Shown: one piece after another, positions 8,351-17,162 of the stretch
Numbering within the stretch: position 1 is the first letter of the stretch
Layout of the letters: each line of letters starts with the position of its first letter
From: Streptomyces sp. NBC_01255
Lineage (GTDB): Bacteria > Actinomycetota > Actinomycetes > Streptomycetales > Streptomycetaceae
Assembly: GCF_036226445.1 (NCBI RefSeq)
Contig: NZ_CP108474.1
Span: 1,240,001 to 1,304,000, forward strand
Direction of reading: 5' to 3'
DNA: 64,000 bases
Translations under genes and position numbers: made by a program
Notes under the pieces: generated by a model
Seen by the model: only the letters and a program-made list of their open reading frames with translations
What the model was told of the DNA's origin: nothing
Database searches by the model: none

Positions 8351-11300
8351 CTAATCCGTGAAGTAGGTGCCGGGCAACCGGATCAGATCGCAGCGGTCGC
8401 TGCCCTGGAGCGCCACGACCAGGCCCTCGGGATCCAGGGCGGCGTCCACCGCGTGCACGGTGTATCCCCGCCAGGGGACGCCCGGTTCGTGCAGCCACCT
8501 CCGCGCTGCCACGTCCCAGACCCGCACCGTCCGTTCGTCGCACACCAGGAGTACGGGGTGCTCCGGAGGTCCGGCGAACGCCAGCGCCGTCACCTTGGAC
8601 ACCGGGCCCGGCAGCCGCTGGGGAGCCAGCCCGAAGCCGGCCGAGCAGTCCTTCACGTAGACGCCACCGTCCGTCCAGGCCAGTACGGGGAAGGACTCCT
8701 CGTCCTCCGGGTCGTACCGTTCCCCCAGCGTCAGATGGGCCGGGCGCACGGAGGTGAGCGGATGCTCCGTCGTACGGCGCTCCTCGCCGTGCTTCCACAG
8801 GCGCAGTCCGTCACTGAGGTCGGTGGCCAGCCAGTACGTCCCGTCCCGCATGACTCTGGTGTCGACGCCGCAGCACTGCAGCCCCACCCACGTCGGTTTC
8901 CCGTCGCTCCAGCCGCCGGAGCCGTCGGCCGGCGCGTCCGCGTGGACGACGCTCCCTCCGTCCGGCACGCAGAGCCGGAGCCTCGCCGAGGAGGGGTCGA
9001 CGACGAGCCCGAGGGACGGCACCCGCTCCCCGGCGTCCCCTCCGAGCCGGAGGTCGTGCCGGCCCTCGGCGGACAAGTCGTCCTCGGACAGCCGCCACAT
9101 CCGTACGGTGCGCTCCGCGGCGGCGACGACCGCCCACCCTCCTGCGGTGTGCACCGCTGCCACGGCCGTCACCAGCCCCTGATGGGTGAGCGTGGTGACG
9201 GGGGTGGCGGCCGCGGCGCCCGGGACCGGGCGGGACACCAGAACGCGGTCGCCCCAGGTGCGGCACAGGAGCGGTGGCCCGTGCGGTGCCTCGGCCAGCG
9301 CGACCTCCGGTCGCTGGTTGCTCGGACGCCGCCGGGTCCCGTGCCCGGTGTTCAGCGCCGAGGCCACATCGAGCATGCGGATGTCGGGGCCGTCGGCGAC
9401 GGCGAGCAGTCCCCGGCCGTGGGGCTCGAAGGCCATGGCCCCGTCCCTGGGCGCGTCCAGTTGGAACGCCGCTTCCCGCCGCGCCCCGCCGACCGCCCAG
9501 ACGCGGACGGTGACCTCCTCGTACCCGGCGATGAGGAGTTCGGCATCGTGACGCCCGAAGACGAGCCCCCGGGCCGGGGATTCGAGTTCCCGGACGAGCC
9601 GAACCGTGGGTGGCGCGAGGGGCGCCGCCGGGTCCGTCTCGCAGCACCAGACGCGTATGCGCCGTCCGTCGGCGACTGCGATCCAGCCTTGCCGCGCCTC
9701 GTCCCGTGCCCGTCCCGCCGACGGTCCGTGCGCTACCGGGGAGGGGACCGGCGCGGCGTACGCCGCGGCGGCCCGGGCGGGCGCGTCGAGGGCGCCGAGG
9801 TCCGACCGTTCCCGAAGGATCCTGTCGGCCCCCGTGGCAGCCGGATGGACTTCGTACAGCTCGGCTCGGTTTCCGGCGGCCAGGACGAACAGACGGGATC
9901 CGATGGACAGGGCGGCGAGCCGGTCGACGTTCATGCGGCGGATGTCCGTCAGGGGACCGCCGTGCCGGGGCAGGCCGCTCTTCCACGACCACATCCACAT
10001 CCGCCGCCCGTCCGCCGCGAGCACGACGGTCTCCGACGCCCGCTCCGCCGCGGCGAGGGCGCCCACCGCGCCGCCCCAGCGATAGACCTGGTCGGGCAGA
10101 CGGGATCCGGAGCTCCAGAAGTAGACGGCTTCGGCGTCACGGGCGACGGTCGTCCGGTGCGGTCCCGTCCCCACCTCCCGGGCCTCGGTCAGAGCGCTCG
10201 CGCGTTCGCCCGACGATCCCCGGGCACGACGGCTCATCAGCCGGGCGCCCGTCTCCGGGTGCAGGACGAGGAGTTCCCCGCGTCCGCCGGCGGTCAGCGT
10301 GTCACCGAGCAGGGGGTCCCCCGCCCCCGTACGGGCGCGCCAGCTCAGCGCCATGGCCCCGCCCGGGGGAGCGGCACGCCGCCATTCCACCGGCTCGGGA
10401 CTCCTGTCCGTCCAGTACTCCTCCCACGGGAGGAAGCCGTCGGCCCCCGCCAACGCCCGGTAGGCCCCGTCCCGGTGGCTGACGAAGGCGGTGGCCCTCA
10501 ACAGCGCCTTGCGGGCCAGCAGGGCGTCCGGGGAGGGCGGGAACGACGACGAGCCGAAGGAGCCGGCGACCCGCCCGTAGAGGGCGGCCTCGTCGCACTC
10601 CCGGGCGAGGGCGGCCACGAACGGGACCATCACGTCCGGGTCGGTCCGCAGCAGGAACTCCACGTCCTGGAACAGGCTGTACAGCTCCTCCGGCCCCGCC
10701 TGCGCGGCATGGGACCCCAGGTACGCGGCGGTGTACGCGTCCGCGTTGCCCCAATCGCGCGCGACGTGGACGCGCAGCGCCTCAAGGACCTTCCGATGGG
10801 CTTCCTGTGCGCTGAGCCCGGCGCCGGTGAGGAAGAACTCGCCGTAGCTGGGGTGGGCCAGCTGATGGACCGTGTACGCCGTCCCGTCGCCGTGCCGAGC
10901 CGTCTGTACGTCGACGATGCCGCCGCCGGCGCTCCCGCACACCGCCCGCAGGTCGCCGGGGGTGATCTCCGGTGTGCGCGGGTCCCGCAGGGCGTTGGCC
11001 ATGGACAGCCAGGTCCGTCCCGGTGGCAGACCCGGTCCCTGGAGCACGGCCAGGGCGCGGAGGACTTCGTGTGCGCGTTCCGCGCCCCGCTGGCCCTGGA
11101 GGTGGCGCACCTCCTCGGCAAGACGCTCGTGCAGGTCCATTCCGCCGGACCTCATCCAGGACGCCAGGTGGTGCTCGGTGACGGCCCGGGGCCGGCGGGC
11201 GAGTTCCGCCGCGGCCAGTCGTGCCACCAGGAACGAGCCGTGACTGCCCTCGGCGACGAGCCGGGCGGTCGTGTCGCGGACGTCGGCCCTGTCCGGCCCC

Positions 11301-12907
11301 TCGTAGGGGGAGCCTTCCGTGTCGAGCACCGACAGCGCCATGTCGGTGATGCTCCGGCGTGCCTCCTCGTCGTCCCCGAGGACCACGGCGCCGACGCTCT
11401 GGTCCAGCGTGTCGAGGAGCGACTCCTCCTCGGTGGGCGCGATGGTACGTCTCCTGGGCTGCGCCCGGGTGGCCACGACGACGCGGACGCCCGAGAGACC
11501 GGCCAGCGGGTTGAGCAGCTGCCGGGCGATGTCGTGGGCCTGGTCCGGAAGCGCTTCGTCGAGAGCGTCGAAGAGCAGATTCAGGGAGCCGGCCCCGGCC
11601 ACGAGACGGTCGACGGCGCGCCGGCACTGCTCCGGGGTGACCGGCCCTTCGGACGACGGTGGCGCCTCCATCTCCTCGAAGTGCGACAGCACCTGCCACA
11701 GCGCCGTGATCAGCGAATGGACCGAGCGGCCCCGGCAGCTCAGGGCGGCGTGCACCGTGCCCGTCCGCGGCAGTGTCGCGGGGTCCGCCTCCGTCCCCAG
11801 GACCTCCCGCCGTTCCGGCGTCGAGGTCAGGGCGATGCGCCCGAGCAGAGCGGTCTTCCCCGCCCCCGCCAGGCCCGTCACGACGAGCAGTCCCCGCGGG
11901 TGGGTGTCCATCCACCGGACGATCCGCGCCAGGGCCCGCTGCCTGCCCGCGAAGTGGCGGCGGAGATGCCCGTCCTCCCCGAGACCGAACTGTTCGGTCT
12001 CGTCCCAGGGCTTCCGTCCCACCAGTGTCGCGGGGGTGTAGATGCGGCGCTCGCCGTCCCGGAAGTGCGGGTTGAGGAGGAAGCTGTTGGGGAGCGAGCG
12101 GACCTCAGTGAACCCCGGGCGCTGCGTGGGCTCGTCGAGCCCCGAGGCCGCCGCCTCGGCGTCCACGGCGTCCCGCAGGTACGGCAGGGGCAGGTAGAGG
12201 GCCGAGGGCTCGAAGGGGCGGGCGTGGTCCGGTGCGACGAAGTCCGGCTTGACCAGGGCCTCCTTCAGCCACCTCACCCAGCGGCCTTCGGCGACCTGCG
12301 CGTCGAATCCCGAGGTGCCGATGACGGCGAACCCGGCCCGGCGGTGCTGCCGTGCCCAGTTCACGCTCCTCTGCTCCAGGCCGAGCGCGTGACGCAGCGC
12401 GGCGGTGAGGTGGTCGTGGGAGGAACAGGCGTCGATGATCAGAAGGGTGTCGGTCTCGCAGTCGGGGCGCAGCAGACGGTCCACGAGGTCGGTCACGGAC
12501 AGGGCATGCTCGGGAGCGAAGCGGCCGGACCCCCAGGTGTCCTCGCAGGCGAGGAAGTACCCTCCGGACCCCCGGTGGACACCATGCCCCGTCCAGTAGA
12601 GGATCTTGCGCTCGGCGTCATGGGCGAGGAAGTCCTCAAGCCCGTCCCAGATCTGCCGACGACCGGTCCCGCCCCCGTCGATGGCCAGGTGGTCCCCGAA
12701 GCCCAGGTGCTCACGGGCGATGCCGACGAACTGGTCGCGGACGTCCGCCAGGTGCGGCCGCCTCAGCTCCTGCCGCCTGCCCTCGTCGGGATGCGCGTAG
12801 CCGGACACCACGACGGTGCCCACCAGAGACGAGGACTGCCGCGCGGACCTGACCATCGACAGGTGGGTGCCCACATCACTCCGTATCATGAAGGTGTTTG
12901 CGGCCAT
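8351..12907 (-). CDS. Caspase-like peptidase / STAND NTPase / WD40-type propeller protein
   Basis: About 1518 residues. Domains in order: a caspase-like fold with the His in ILYWTGHGVH (about residue 108) and the Cys in LLIIDACSS (about 161); a P-loop NTPase with Walker A GLAGAGKT (about 345-352) and Walker B LNLLFDALDEA (about 455); then a long C-terminal beta-propeller region from about residue 860, with WD40-like blades such as HPVLLVCDERTVRVWDVAAR. This is the peptidase-switch-sensor layout of bacterial conflict proteins. Starts at TTG 12925, ATG 12907 and ATG 12889 are in frame; none has a strong ribosome site and ATG 12907 is preferred. It heads an operon with the lipase and pentapeptide genes and is divergent from the Nudix-like gene. 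Confidence 0.85.
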   Translation of the reverse strand: MAANTFMIRSDVGTHLSMVRSARQSSSLVGTVVVSGYAHPDEGRRQELRRPHLADVRDQFVGIAREHLGFGDHLAIDGGGTGRRQIWDGLEDFLAHDAERKILYWTGHGVHRGSGGYFLACEDTWGSGRFAPEHALSVTDLVDRLLRPDCETDTLLIIDACSSHDHLTAALRHALGLEQRSVNWARQHRRAGFAVIGTSGFDAQVAEGRWVRWLKEALVKPDFVAPDHARPFEPSALYLPLPYLRDAVDAEAAASGLDEPTQRPGFTEVRSLPNSFLLNPHFRDGERRIYTPATLVGRKPWDETEQFGLGEDGHLRRHFAGRQRALARIVRWMDTHPRGLLVVTGLAGAGKTALLGRIALTSTPERREVLGTEADPATLPRTGTVHAALSCRGRSVHSLITALWQVLSHFEEMEAPPSSEGPVTPEQCRRAVDRLVAGAGSLNLLFDALDEALPDQAHDIARQLLNPLAGLSGVRVVVATRAQPRRRTIAPTEEESLLDTLDQSVGAVVLGDDEEARRSITDMALSVLDTEGSPYEGPDRADVRDTTARLVAEGSHGSFLVARLAAAELARRPRAVTEHHLASWMRSGGMDLHERLAEEVRHLQGQRGAERAHEVLRALAVLQGPGLPPGRTWLSMANALRDPRTPEITPGDLRAVCGSAGGGIVDVQTARHGDGTAYTVHQLAHPSYGEFFLTGAGLSAQEAHRKVLEALRVHVARDWGNADAYTAAYLGSHAAQAGPEELYSLFQDVEFLLRTDPDVMVPFVAALARECDEAALYGRVAGSFGSSSFPPSPDALLARKALLRATAFVSHRDGAYRALAGADGFLPWEEYWTDRSPEPVEWRRAAPPGGAMALSWRARTGAGDPLLGDTLTAGGRGELLVLHPETGARLMSRRARGSSGERASALTEAREVGTGPHRTTVARDAEAVYFWSSGSRLPDQVYRWGGAVGALAAAERASETVVLAADGRRMWMWSWKSGLPRHGGPLTDIRRMNVDRLAALSIGSRLFVLAAGNRAELYEVHPAATGADRILRERSDLGALDAPARAAAAYAAPVPSPVAHGPSAGRARDEARQGWIAVADGRRIRVWCCETDPAAPLAPPTVRLVRELESPARGLVFGRHDAELLIAGYEEVTVRVWAVGGARREAAFQLDAPRDGAMAFEPHGRGLLAVADGPDIRMLDVASALNTGHGTRRRPSNQRPEVALAEAPHGPPLLCRTWGDRVLVSRPVPGAAAATPVTTLTHQGLVTAVAAVHTAGGWAVVAAAERTVRMWRLSEDDLSAEGRHDLRLGGDAGERVPSLGLVVDPSSARLRLCVPDGGSVVHADAPADGSGGWSDGKPTWVGLQCCGVDTRVMRDGTYWLATDLSDGLRLWKHGEERRTTEHPLTSVRPAHLTLGERYDPEDEESFPVLAWTDGGVYVKDCSAGFGLAPQRLPGPVSKVTALAFAGPPEHPVLLVCDERTVRVWDVAARRWLHEPGVPWRGYTVHAVDAALDPEGLVVALQGSDRCDLIRLPGTYFTD

Positions 12908-12952
12908 GGCTGTGTTCCGTGTCAACGGAGCTTACTTGAGGGGAAGTTGACG

Positions 12953-13945
12953 ATGAACAGGGACAGGTTCACCGTGGTCTCCCGGGAGACCGGCTGCCAC
13001 ATCTACGAGGGTGACGGCACCCGTCCCATCCTGGAGGAGAACGTCCGCGTCAAGTACCGGCCGCAGCGCGTCGAGTTCCCGGCGGAGATCGGCGAATGGC
13101 GGCACACCATCGAGGCGGAGGAACTCCGCAAGGCGGCGCGCGGGCTGCCGCATCGCTGGAACAACGACCGCTTCGCCGTCGAGCGGGTGGTCCCGACGCG
13201 GACCCATCTGGACGAGGAGCCCGTCGTCACCCTCTCGCTGCAGGACGCGGACTACTACGACTTCCTGACCACGTCGCTCAACCTCGGGCGTCGGCAGGAC
13301 AACGGCCGGACCTTGCGCGAGCAGTACCTTGAGGGCCAGGATCCGACCCAGACTCCGGCGTGGATGAACTGCAGCTTCGGCGTCAACGTGGCGGTGGAGA
13401 CCGGCAAGGACGGCAAGATGCTGTTCTCCCGGCGCAGCAGTCACGTGGCCGGGCCGAACAGTTCGCGATGGAACTCGTCCGCCAACGAAGGCCTGGCGCG
13501 TAAGCACGACCTCCCCGAGGACGCCCGTCCGATCAGTCTGCACGCCGTGGCCCGGCGGGCCCTGCACGAAGAGCTCGCCGTCCACGCCACCGACCCGCTC
13601 GACCTCGAACTCCTCGGCTTCGGTCTCGATCTGGACAACCACCAGTGGGCGGCCTTCTTCCGAGCGGTGCTGCCCGACCTCGACGAGCAGACCCTGCGGC
13701 TCCGCTGGACGCGCGGCATCACCGACAAGTGGGAGCACGACCGCTTCGAGTTCGTACCCGCCGACCCGGCCTCCGTGCTCGGCTTCATCGCCGACGAGCC
13801 GGAGGAGCGCTGGTCGCCCTGCGCGCCGGCCCTCTTCTACCTCGCCCTGGTACGCGGCGCCGTACGGCGCGCGGGGGGCGACCCCGCCGCACGCTTCACG
13901 GTCGAGCGGGCCGAACAGGAGGTCATCGAGGCCAGGAACCTGTGA
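12953..13945 (+). CDS. Nudix-fold protein associated with the conflict locus
   Basis: 330 residues. The centre carries a Nudix-like region: SSANEGLARKHD, then AVARRALHEELAV, which fits the REUxEExGU helix in degenerate form, followed by ELLGFGLDLDNHQWAAFF. The flanks are longer than in a simple Nudix hydrolase. The Glu pair is present but the Gly spacing is not canonical, so it may bind rather than cleave nucleotides. ATG at 12953 follows GAGGGGAAG. It is divergent from the caspase-NTPase gene only 45 bp away, so a shared promoter region is likely. Its last 23 bp overlap the end of the convergent lyase gene. Confidence 0.55.
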   Translation: MNRDRFTVVSRETGCHIYEGDGTRPILEENVRVKYRPQRVEFPAEIGEWRHTIEAEELRKAARGLPHRWNNDRFAVERVVPTRTHLDEEPVVTLSLQDADYYDFLTTSLNLGRRQDNGRTLREQYLEGQDPTQTPAWMNCSFGVNVAVETGKDGKMLFSRRSSHVAGPNSSRWNSSANEGLARKHDLPEDARPISLHAVARRALHEELAVHATDPLDLELLGFGLDLDNHQWAAFFRAVLPDLDEQTLRLRWTRGITDKWEHDRFEFVPADPASVLGFIADEPEERWSPCAPALFYLALVRGAVRRAGGDPAARFTVERAEQEVIEARNL

Positions 13946-15530
13946 GCGGGCTGCGCCCCTGAGTGGGACGAGGCCCCCAGGAGTAGGCGACGCCGGCCTG
14001 CCAACTGCCCGACGGTGACGGTGACGGGGTGAGGGTCGGGGCCGGGGTGCCGGTGGTGCCGTACACCTTGAACTCGTGGAGCGAGTAGCCGTACGGCGTG
14101 CCCCGCCGGGTGCCGTACATCCGTACGTAGCGGGCGTCGCCGCTCACCGTGAGTTCGTCGGTGCCGCCGTCGCCTCCCGTGACGGTGGCGAGGTCGGTCC
14201 AGGTCGCCCCGTCGGCGGAGGACTGGATCCGGTAGGCGGAAGCGTGGGCGGCCTCCCAGTCGAGTCGCACACGGGAGAGCGCGGCGGTGGTCCCGAGGTC
14301 GACGCGGAGCCACTGGGGGTCGATGCCCTCGGCGGAGGCCCAGCGGGTGGCGCTCTGGCCGTCGACGGCCTTGTCGGGCTCGTAGCCGCTGGCCTCTACG
14401 GAGGAGGCGGTGGCCGGCCTGCCCTGGGAGAGCAGGGTCTCGGTGCCGGGTGCGGACGCGGTCGTGACGGAGAGCGGCGCGGAGGCGGCGGAGCGGTTGC
14501 CGGCGGCGTCCTTGGCCCGGACGGTGTAGCTGTACGGGGTGGCTGCGGCGAGACCGGTGTCGGTGTACGCGGTGCCGGTGGCGGTGCCGACGAGTGCGGT
14601 GCCGCGGTAGACCTCGTAGCCGGTCACCCCCGCGTCGTCGGTGGCCGCGTTCCAGGCCAGGGAGACACTGCCGGACGTGACGCCGGTCGCCCGCAGTCCG
14701 CCCGGGACGGTCGGGGCCTGGGTGTCACCACCCGGGGCGGTGCCGGTCTGCTGGTAGGCGCGCATGTCACGCAGGAGCAGATAGGTGTCGCGGAGGGAGC
14801 CCGAGGTGTCGCCGAGGGACCGGTAGATGCCCCACTTGGGGCGGACCCGGTCGGCGAGGAAGGTGTCGACGCCGGTCTTCGTCGCGTCGACGACCGTCGT
14901 GCCCGCGCTCTTGACCACCCAGCGGACGGCGCCGGCCGTGCCGTCGCCGATCTTGATCTCGTACTCGATGTCGATCCACTTGTTCTGGAGGGGCTCCAGG
15001 TTCGTCCGGCCCACCAGGACGTCCCCGGCGATGACCTTGTGCTCGATGGTCTGGACGCCCCCGACGCGCCGCAGCGACGTCACGGTGATCGGGGAGGTGC
15101 CCGTGCCCGGCTGCTTGGTCTGCATGATGTGGGTGAAGCTGGTCGTCGCCATCAGCGAGCCGGGGATGTACATGGAGTACGTGACCCGCCAGGTCTCGCC
15201 GAGCCTCCACTGCAGATGGCTCGACGACGAGGTGCGGTTGCCGGTGACCTCGTGGCGCTGCCGGTCGGTGGAGGTATCCCGATCCACCATGTGCATGTCA
15301 AATCGATACGCGCCGCTCGTGACCTTGATGTGCGGAGCGGCCCCCGTGTGCGAATCGGCCCGGTCGTCCTCGACGGTCTCGAAGGCACCGAGGCCCTGGA
15401 CGGCCGGATCGGGGGACCAGCGAAGCGACCAGACGGGAGCCGCTTCGGCGGGGGCGGAGGGAAGGCCGAGGCCGAGCAGCCCCAGAGCAAGTGCGGCCAG
15501 CAGGGCCACTGTTGAGCGTCCGTACGTCAT
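13923..15530 (-). CDS. Secreted polysaccharide lyase with FN3 and discoidin (CBM32-like) domains, C-terminus truncated
   Basis: 535 residues. Signal peptide to about residue 30 (ending PAEAAP). Residues 33-255 form a heparin-lyase-I-like jelly roll (RFDMHMVDRDTS, RQRHEVTG, ETWRVTYSMYIPG, FTHIMQTKQ, NKWIDIEYEIKI). A fibronectin-III domain follows (about 268-352), then an F5/8 type C domain (about 362-487), then a Pro/Ser/Thr linker. After the linker comes GSWQAGVAYS, the opening of a CBM5/12 chitin-binding module, but only ~20 unrelated residues follow before the stop. The stop lies inside the Nudix-like gene, so the module was probably lost at a rearrangement. It should be extracellular and degrade an acidic or amino polysaccharide; exact substrate unknown. 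Confidence 0.7.
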   Translation of the reverse strand: MTYGRSTVALLAALALGLLGLGLPSAPAEAAPVWSLRWSPDPAVQGLGAFETVEDDRADSHTGAAPHIKVTSGAYRFDMHMVDRDTSTDRQRHEVTGNRTSSSSHLQWRLGETWRVTYSMYIPGSLMATTSFTHIMQTKQPGTGTSPITVTSLRRVGGVQTIEHKVIAGDVLVGRTNLEPLQNKWIDIEYEIKIGDGTAGAVRWVVKSAGTTVVDATKTGVDTFLADRVRPKWGIYRSLGDTSGSLRDTYLLLRDMRAYQQTGTAPGGDTQAPTVPGGLRATGVTSGSVSLAWNAATDDAGVTGYEVYRGTALVGTATGTAYTDTGLAAATPYSYTVRAKDAAGNRSAASAPLSVTTASAPGTETLLSQGRPATASSVEASGYEPDKAVDGQSATRWASAEGIDPQWLRVDLGTTAALSRVRLDWEAAHASAYRIQSSADGATWTDLATVTGGDGGTDELTVSGDARYVRMYGTRRGTPYGYSLHEFKVYGTTGTPAPTLTPSPSPSGSWQAGVAYSWGPRPTQGRSPLTGSWPR

Positions 15531-15586
15531 ACGTCACCCCTCGATGAGGTTGTCAGGTACGGACCATGCTGCCCGAGGGGAAGGGG

Positions 15587-15605
15587 GTCAGTAAAGCTTC
15601 CTAAC
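15587..15605. promoter_or_regulatory. Imperfect palindrome upstream of the lyase gene (operator candidate)
   Basis: On the minus strand the site reads GTTAGGAAGCTTTACTGAC, an imperfect inverted repeat (GTTAGGAA against TTTACTGAC) about 60 bp before the lyase start. GTTAGGAAA-type palindromes are common before streptomycete secreted glycan-degrading genes, where they bind sugar-responsive repressors. The assignment here is by resemblance only. Confidence 0.45.
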
Positions 15606-15699
15606 AAACAACCGCCGAGGAGCTCCAGCCCCTGTCCGCGCGCCGGGCCCCTCCCCCAAGGCCACTTCAGCCGGTAGGCATGCACAACAGCCTGTTCAG

Positions 15700-16393
15700 T
15701 TCGAACTGACCGGAGAGGGACGGACCACCGGCCTCACGGCCGAGAAATGGACCGAACGGTACGCCTACGACGAGGCCGGCAACCAGACACACGCCTCCTG
15801 GCCCGGCGCGGGCACGGCCGAAGGCCCCGTGAGTACACCGGCACCCGCATCGCCCGCGCCGGCGCGATCCGCTACGAGCACGACGCCCAGGGCCGGGTGG
15901 TACTGCGCCAGAAATCCCGCCTCTCCCGCAAGCCGGACACCTGGCACCACGACAGTGTCGTCCTCGGGCCGAACCGGCCGCCTACCTTCGCGTCGAACGA
16001 CCTGGCCCGATATCTGGGCAACGACCCCGGCGATCCGAAGCACAACGAGAAGCGGGAGCAGGATCCGGGGGCACACACGGACCGTGGAGGCCTTCCGCGA
16101 AGCGGCGGTGTTCGGTTCCCAGTTCCACATGAGACATGAGCTATGAGACATGAGGACAACTACCCGCCCGCGGGTGCGGGCGGAACCGCGTGGGAGATGA
16201 GCCTGGTCGCCATGGCCGTGCCGCGCGCCAGTACGACGGGGACGCGGCCTGGGGAGAGCCGGACGAGGACCGCCTCGGCCGCCCCTGGAAGGAGATCCAC
16301 TGGTACTCGAGCAATGAGAGGATCGAGGTTCCCGAGCCGGACATCCCGGAAATCAAACCCGACCTGCCGAAGCTTCCGAAGCACATGAGGTGA
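15700..16393 (+). pseudogene. Decayed Rhs/YD-repeat protein 3' end
   Basis: One frame gives YD-repeat sequence (WTERYAYDEAGNQTHASWP). It is continued in another frame by EYTGTRIARAGAIRYEHDAQ and GRVVLRQKSRLSRKPDTW. The break is at about 15828, where losing one C from a C run (GGCCCC before GTGAGTAC) explains the shift. Further shifts lead to a final piece ending RPWKEIHWYSSNERIEVPEP and a Pro/Lys-rich tail at 16393, probably the variable toxin tip. The large 5' part is missing. It is a remnant of a polymorphic toxin gene. The downstream DUF6193 gene may be its surviving partner. Confidence 0.65.
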
Positions 16394-16403
16394 GAGCAGA
16401 GAG

Positions 16404-16778
16404 ATGACGGACGACGCCGACGCGCGGAGCGCCGCGGACATCGTGGCCGAGGAATGGCGTTTTCTCCTCGGAGAGAGTCACGACCTGGTCGACGCGAAGA
16501 CCGTCCGCGCGGCTTATGCGCAGCCGCGGCTGCGACAGCTCTTCCCCCTGGTCAGTCACGGAGTCATGTATTTCAGTGGCTGCACCGGAATGCCGGCCGC
16601 CCATGTCGGCGGACAGGTCTACCCGCGGGGCGCCGACGGACGGTTCTGGGTGCGCGGGCCCAAGGGCGTGGGAACTGTCGGCAGGACGGAGACCCTGGAG
16701 GAGGCGTTCGCGCTGGTAGTCGCCAACCTCCCGGAGGAGTGCGGGCCGGCCGCGTTCGGAGGCGCGGGCCGAGTCTGA
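16404..16778 (+). CDS. DUF6193 family protein, possible Rhs-associated immunity protein
   Basis: 124 residues. AAYAQPRLRQLFPLVSHG, MYFSGCT, DGRFWVRGPKGVG and ALVVANLPEECGPA match the DUF6193 family as I know it (described in databases as linked to natural-product loci, but also found beside polymorphic toxins). ATG at 16404 follows gagagcagagag. It starts 10 bp after the Rhs remnant, the usual place of an immunity gene. Small, soluble and acidic. An immunity role is inferred from position only. Confidence 0.65.
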   Translation: MTDDADARSAADIVAEEWRFLLGESHDLVDAKTVRAAYAQPRLRQLFPLVSHGVMYFSGCTGMPAAHVGGQVYPRGADGRFWVRGPKGVGTVGRTETLEEAFALVVANLPEECGPAAFGGAGRV

Positions 16779-17162
16779 CCGCGGGAGCGAGATGACACGG
16801 CACCGCCGTCGGCGGTATTCACCATCCAGGACCAGTCGTGGACCTGCTCGCGGAGCCGTGCCGACTCGGCCCCGGCAGGTACTCGGGCACGCCGCCCACG
16901 ATGAGCAAGCCCACCGGAGACCCAGTCAGGCCTGGGCCGACCGACACCGTAGCGGTCGCTGCACTCCGCGCATCACGCCGTACTCAGCACGTGACGCGAT
17001 TGCATGAGGAGACCGGCACGGAGTCAGCCGGGTTGACCGTACCTGCGGGAGTAGGCCGAGCAGGGCACCCCGATTCACCGGCTCCTGAGCCTTCCCGCGC
17101 TCACCCGGCAGCGGCTTCCCCTGCCCCGCAGCTGCTCATGGAGGCGGTTCGGACGGCCCGCG
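16779..17162. other. Intergenic region, nothing recognised
   Basis: 384 bp between the DUF6193 gene and the 3' end of the acyltransferase gene. No convincing coding frame, tRNA, strong hairpin or repeat is seen. It may contain further debris of the Rhs locus. Confidence 0.5.

Noticed and set aside
12881..12925. TTGACA as a -35 promoter element for the caspase-NTPase gene
   Set aside because: TTGACA at the TTG 12925 codon has no -10 box at 16-18 bp; the nearest match is about 29 bp away.
8210..12950. Very long open frame on the plus strand opposite the caspase-NTPase gene
   Set aside because: It is a high-GC shadow: the minus strand has the coherent domains, and only the last part of this frame (from 12953) is a real gene with a ribosome site.
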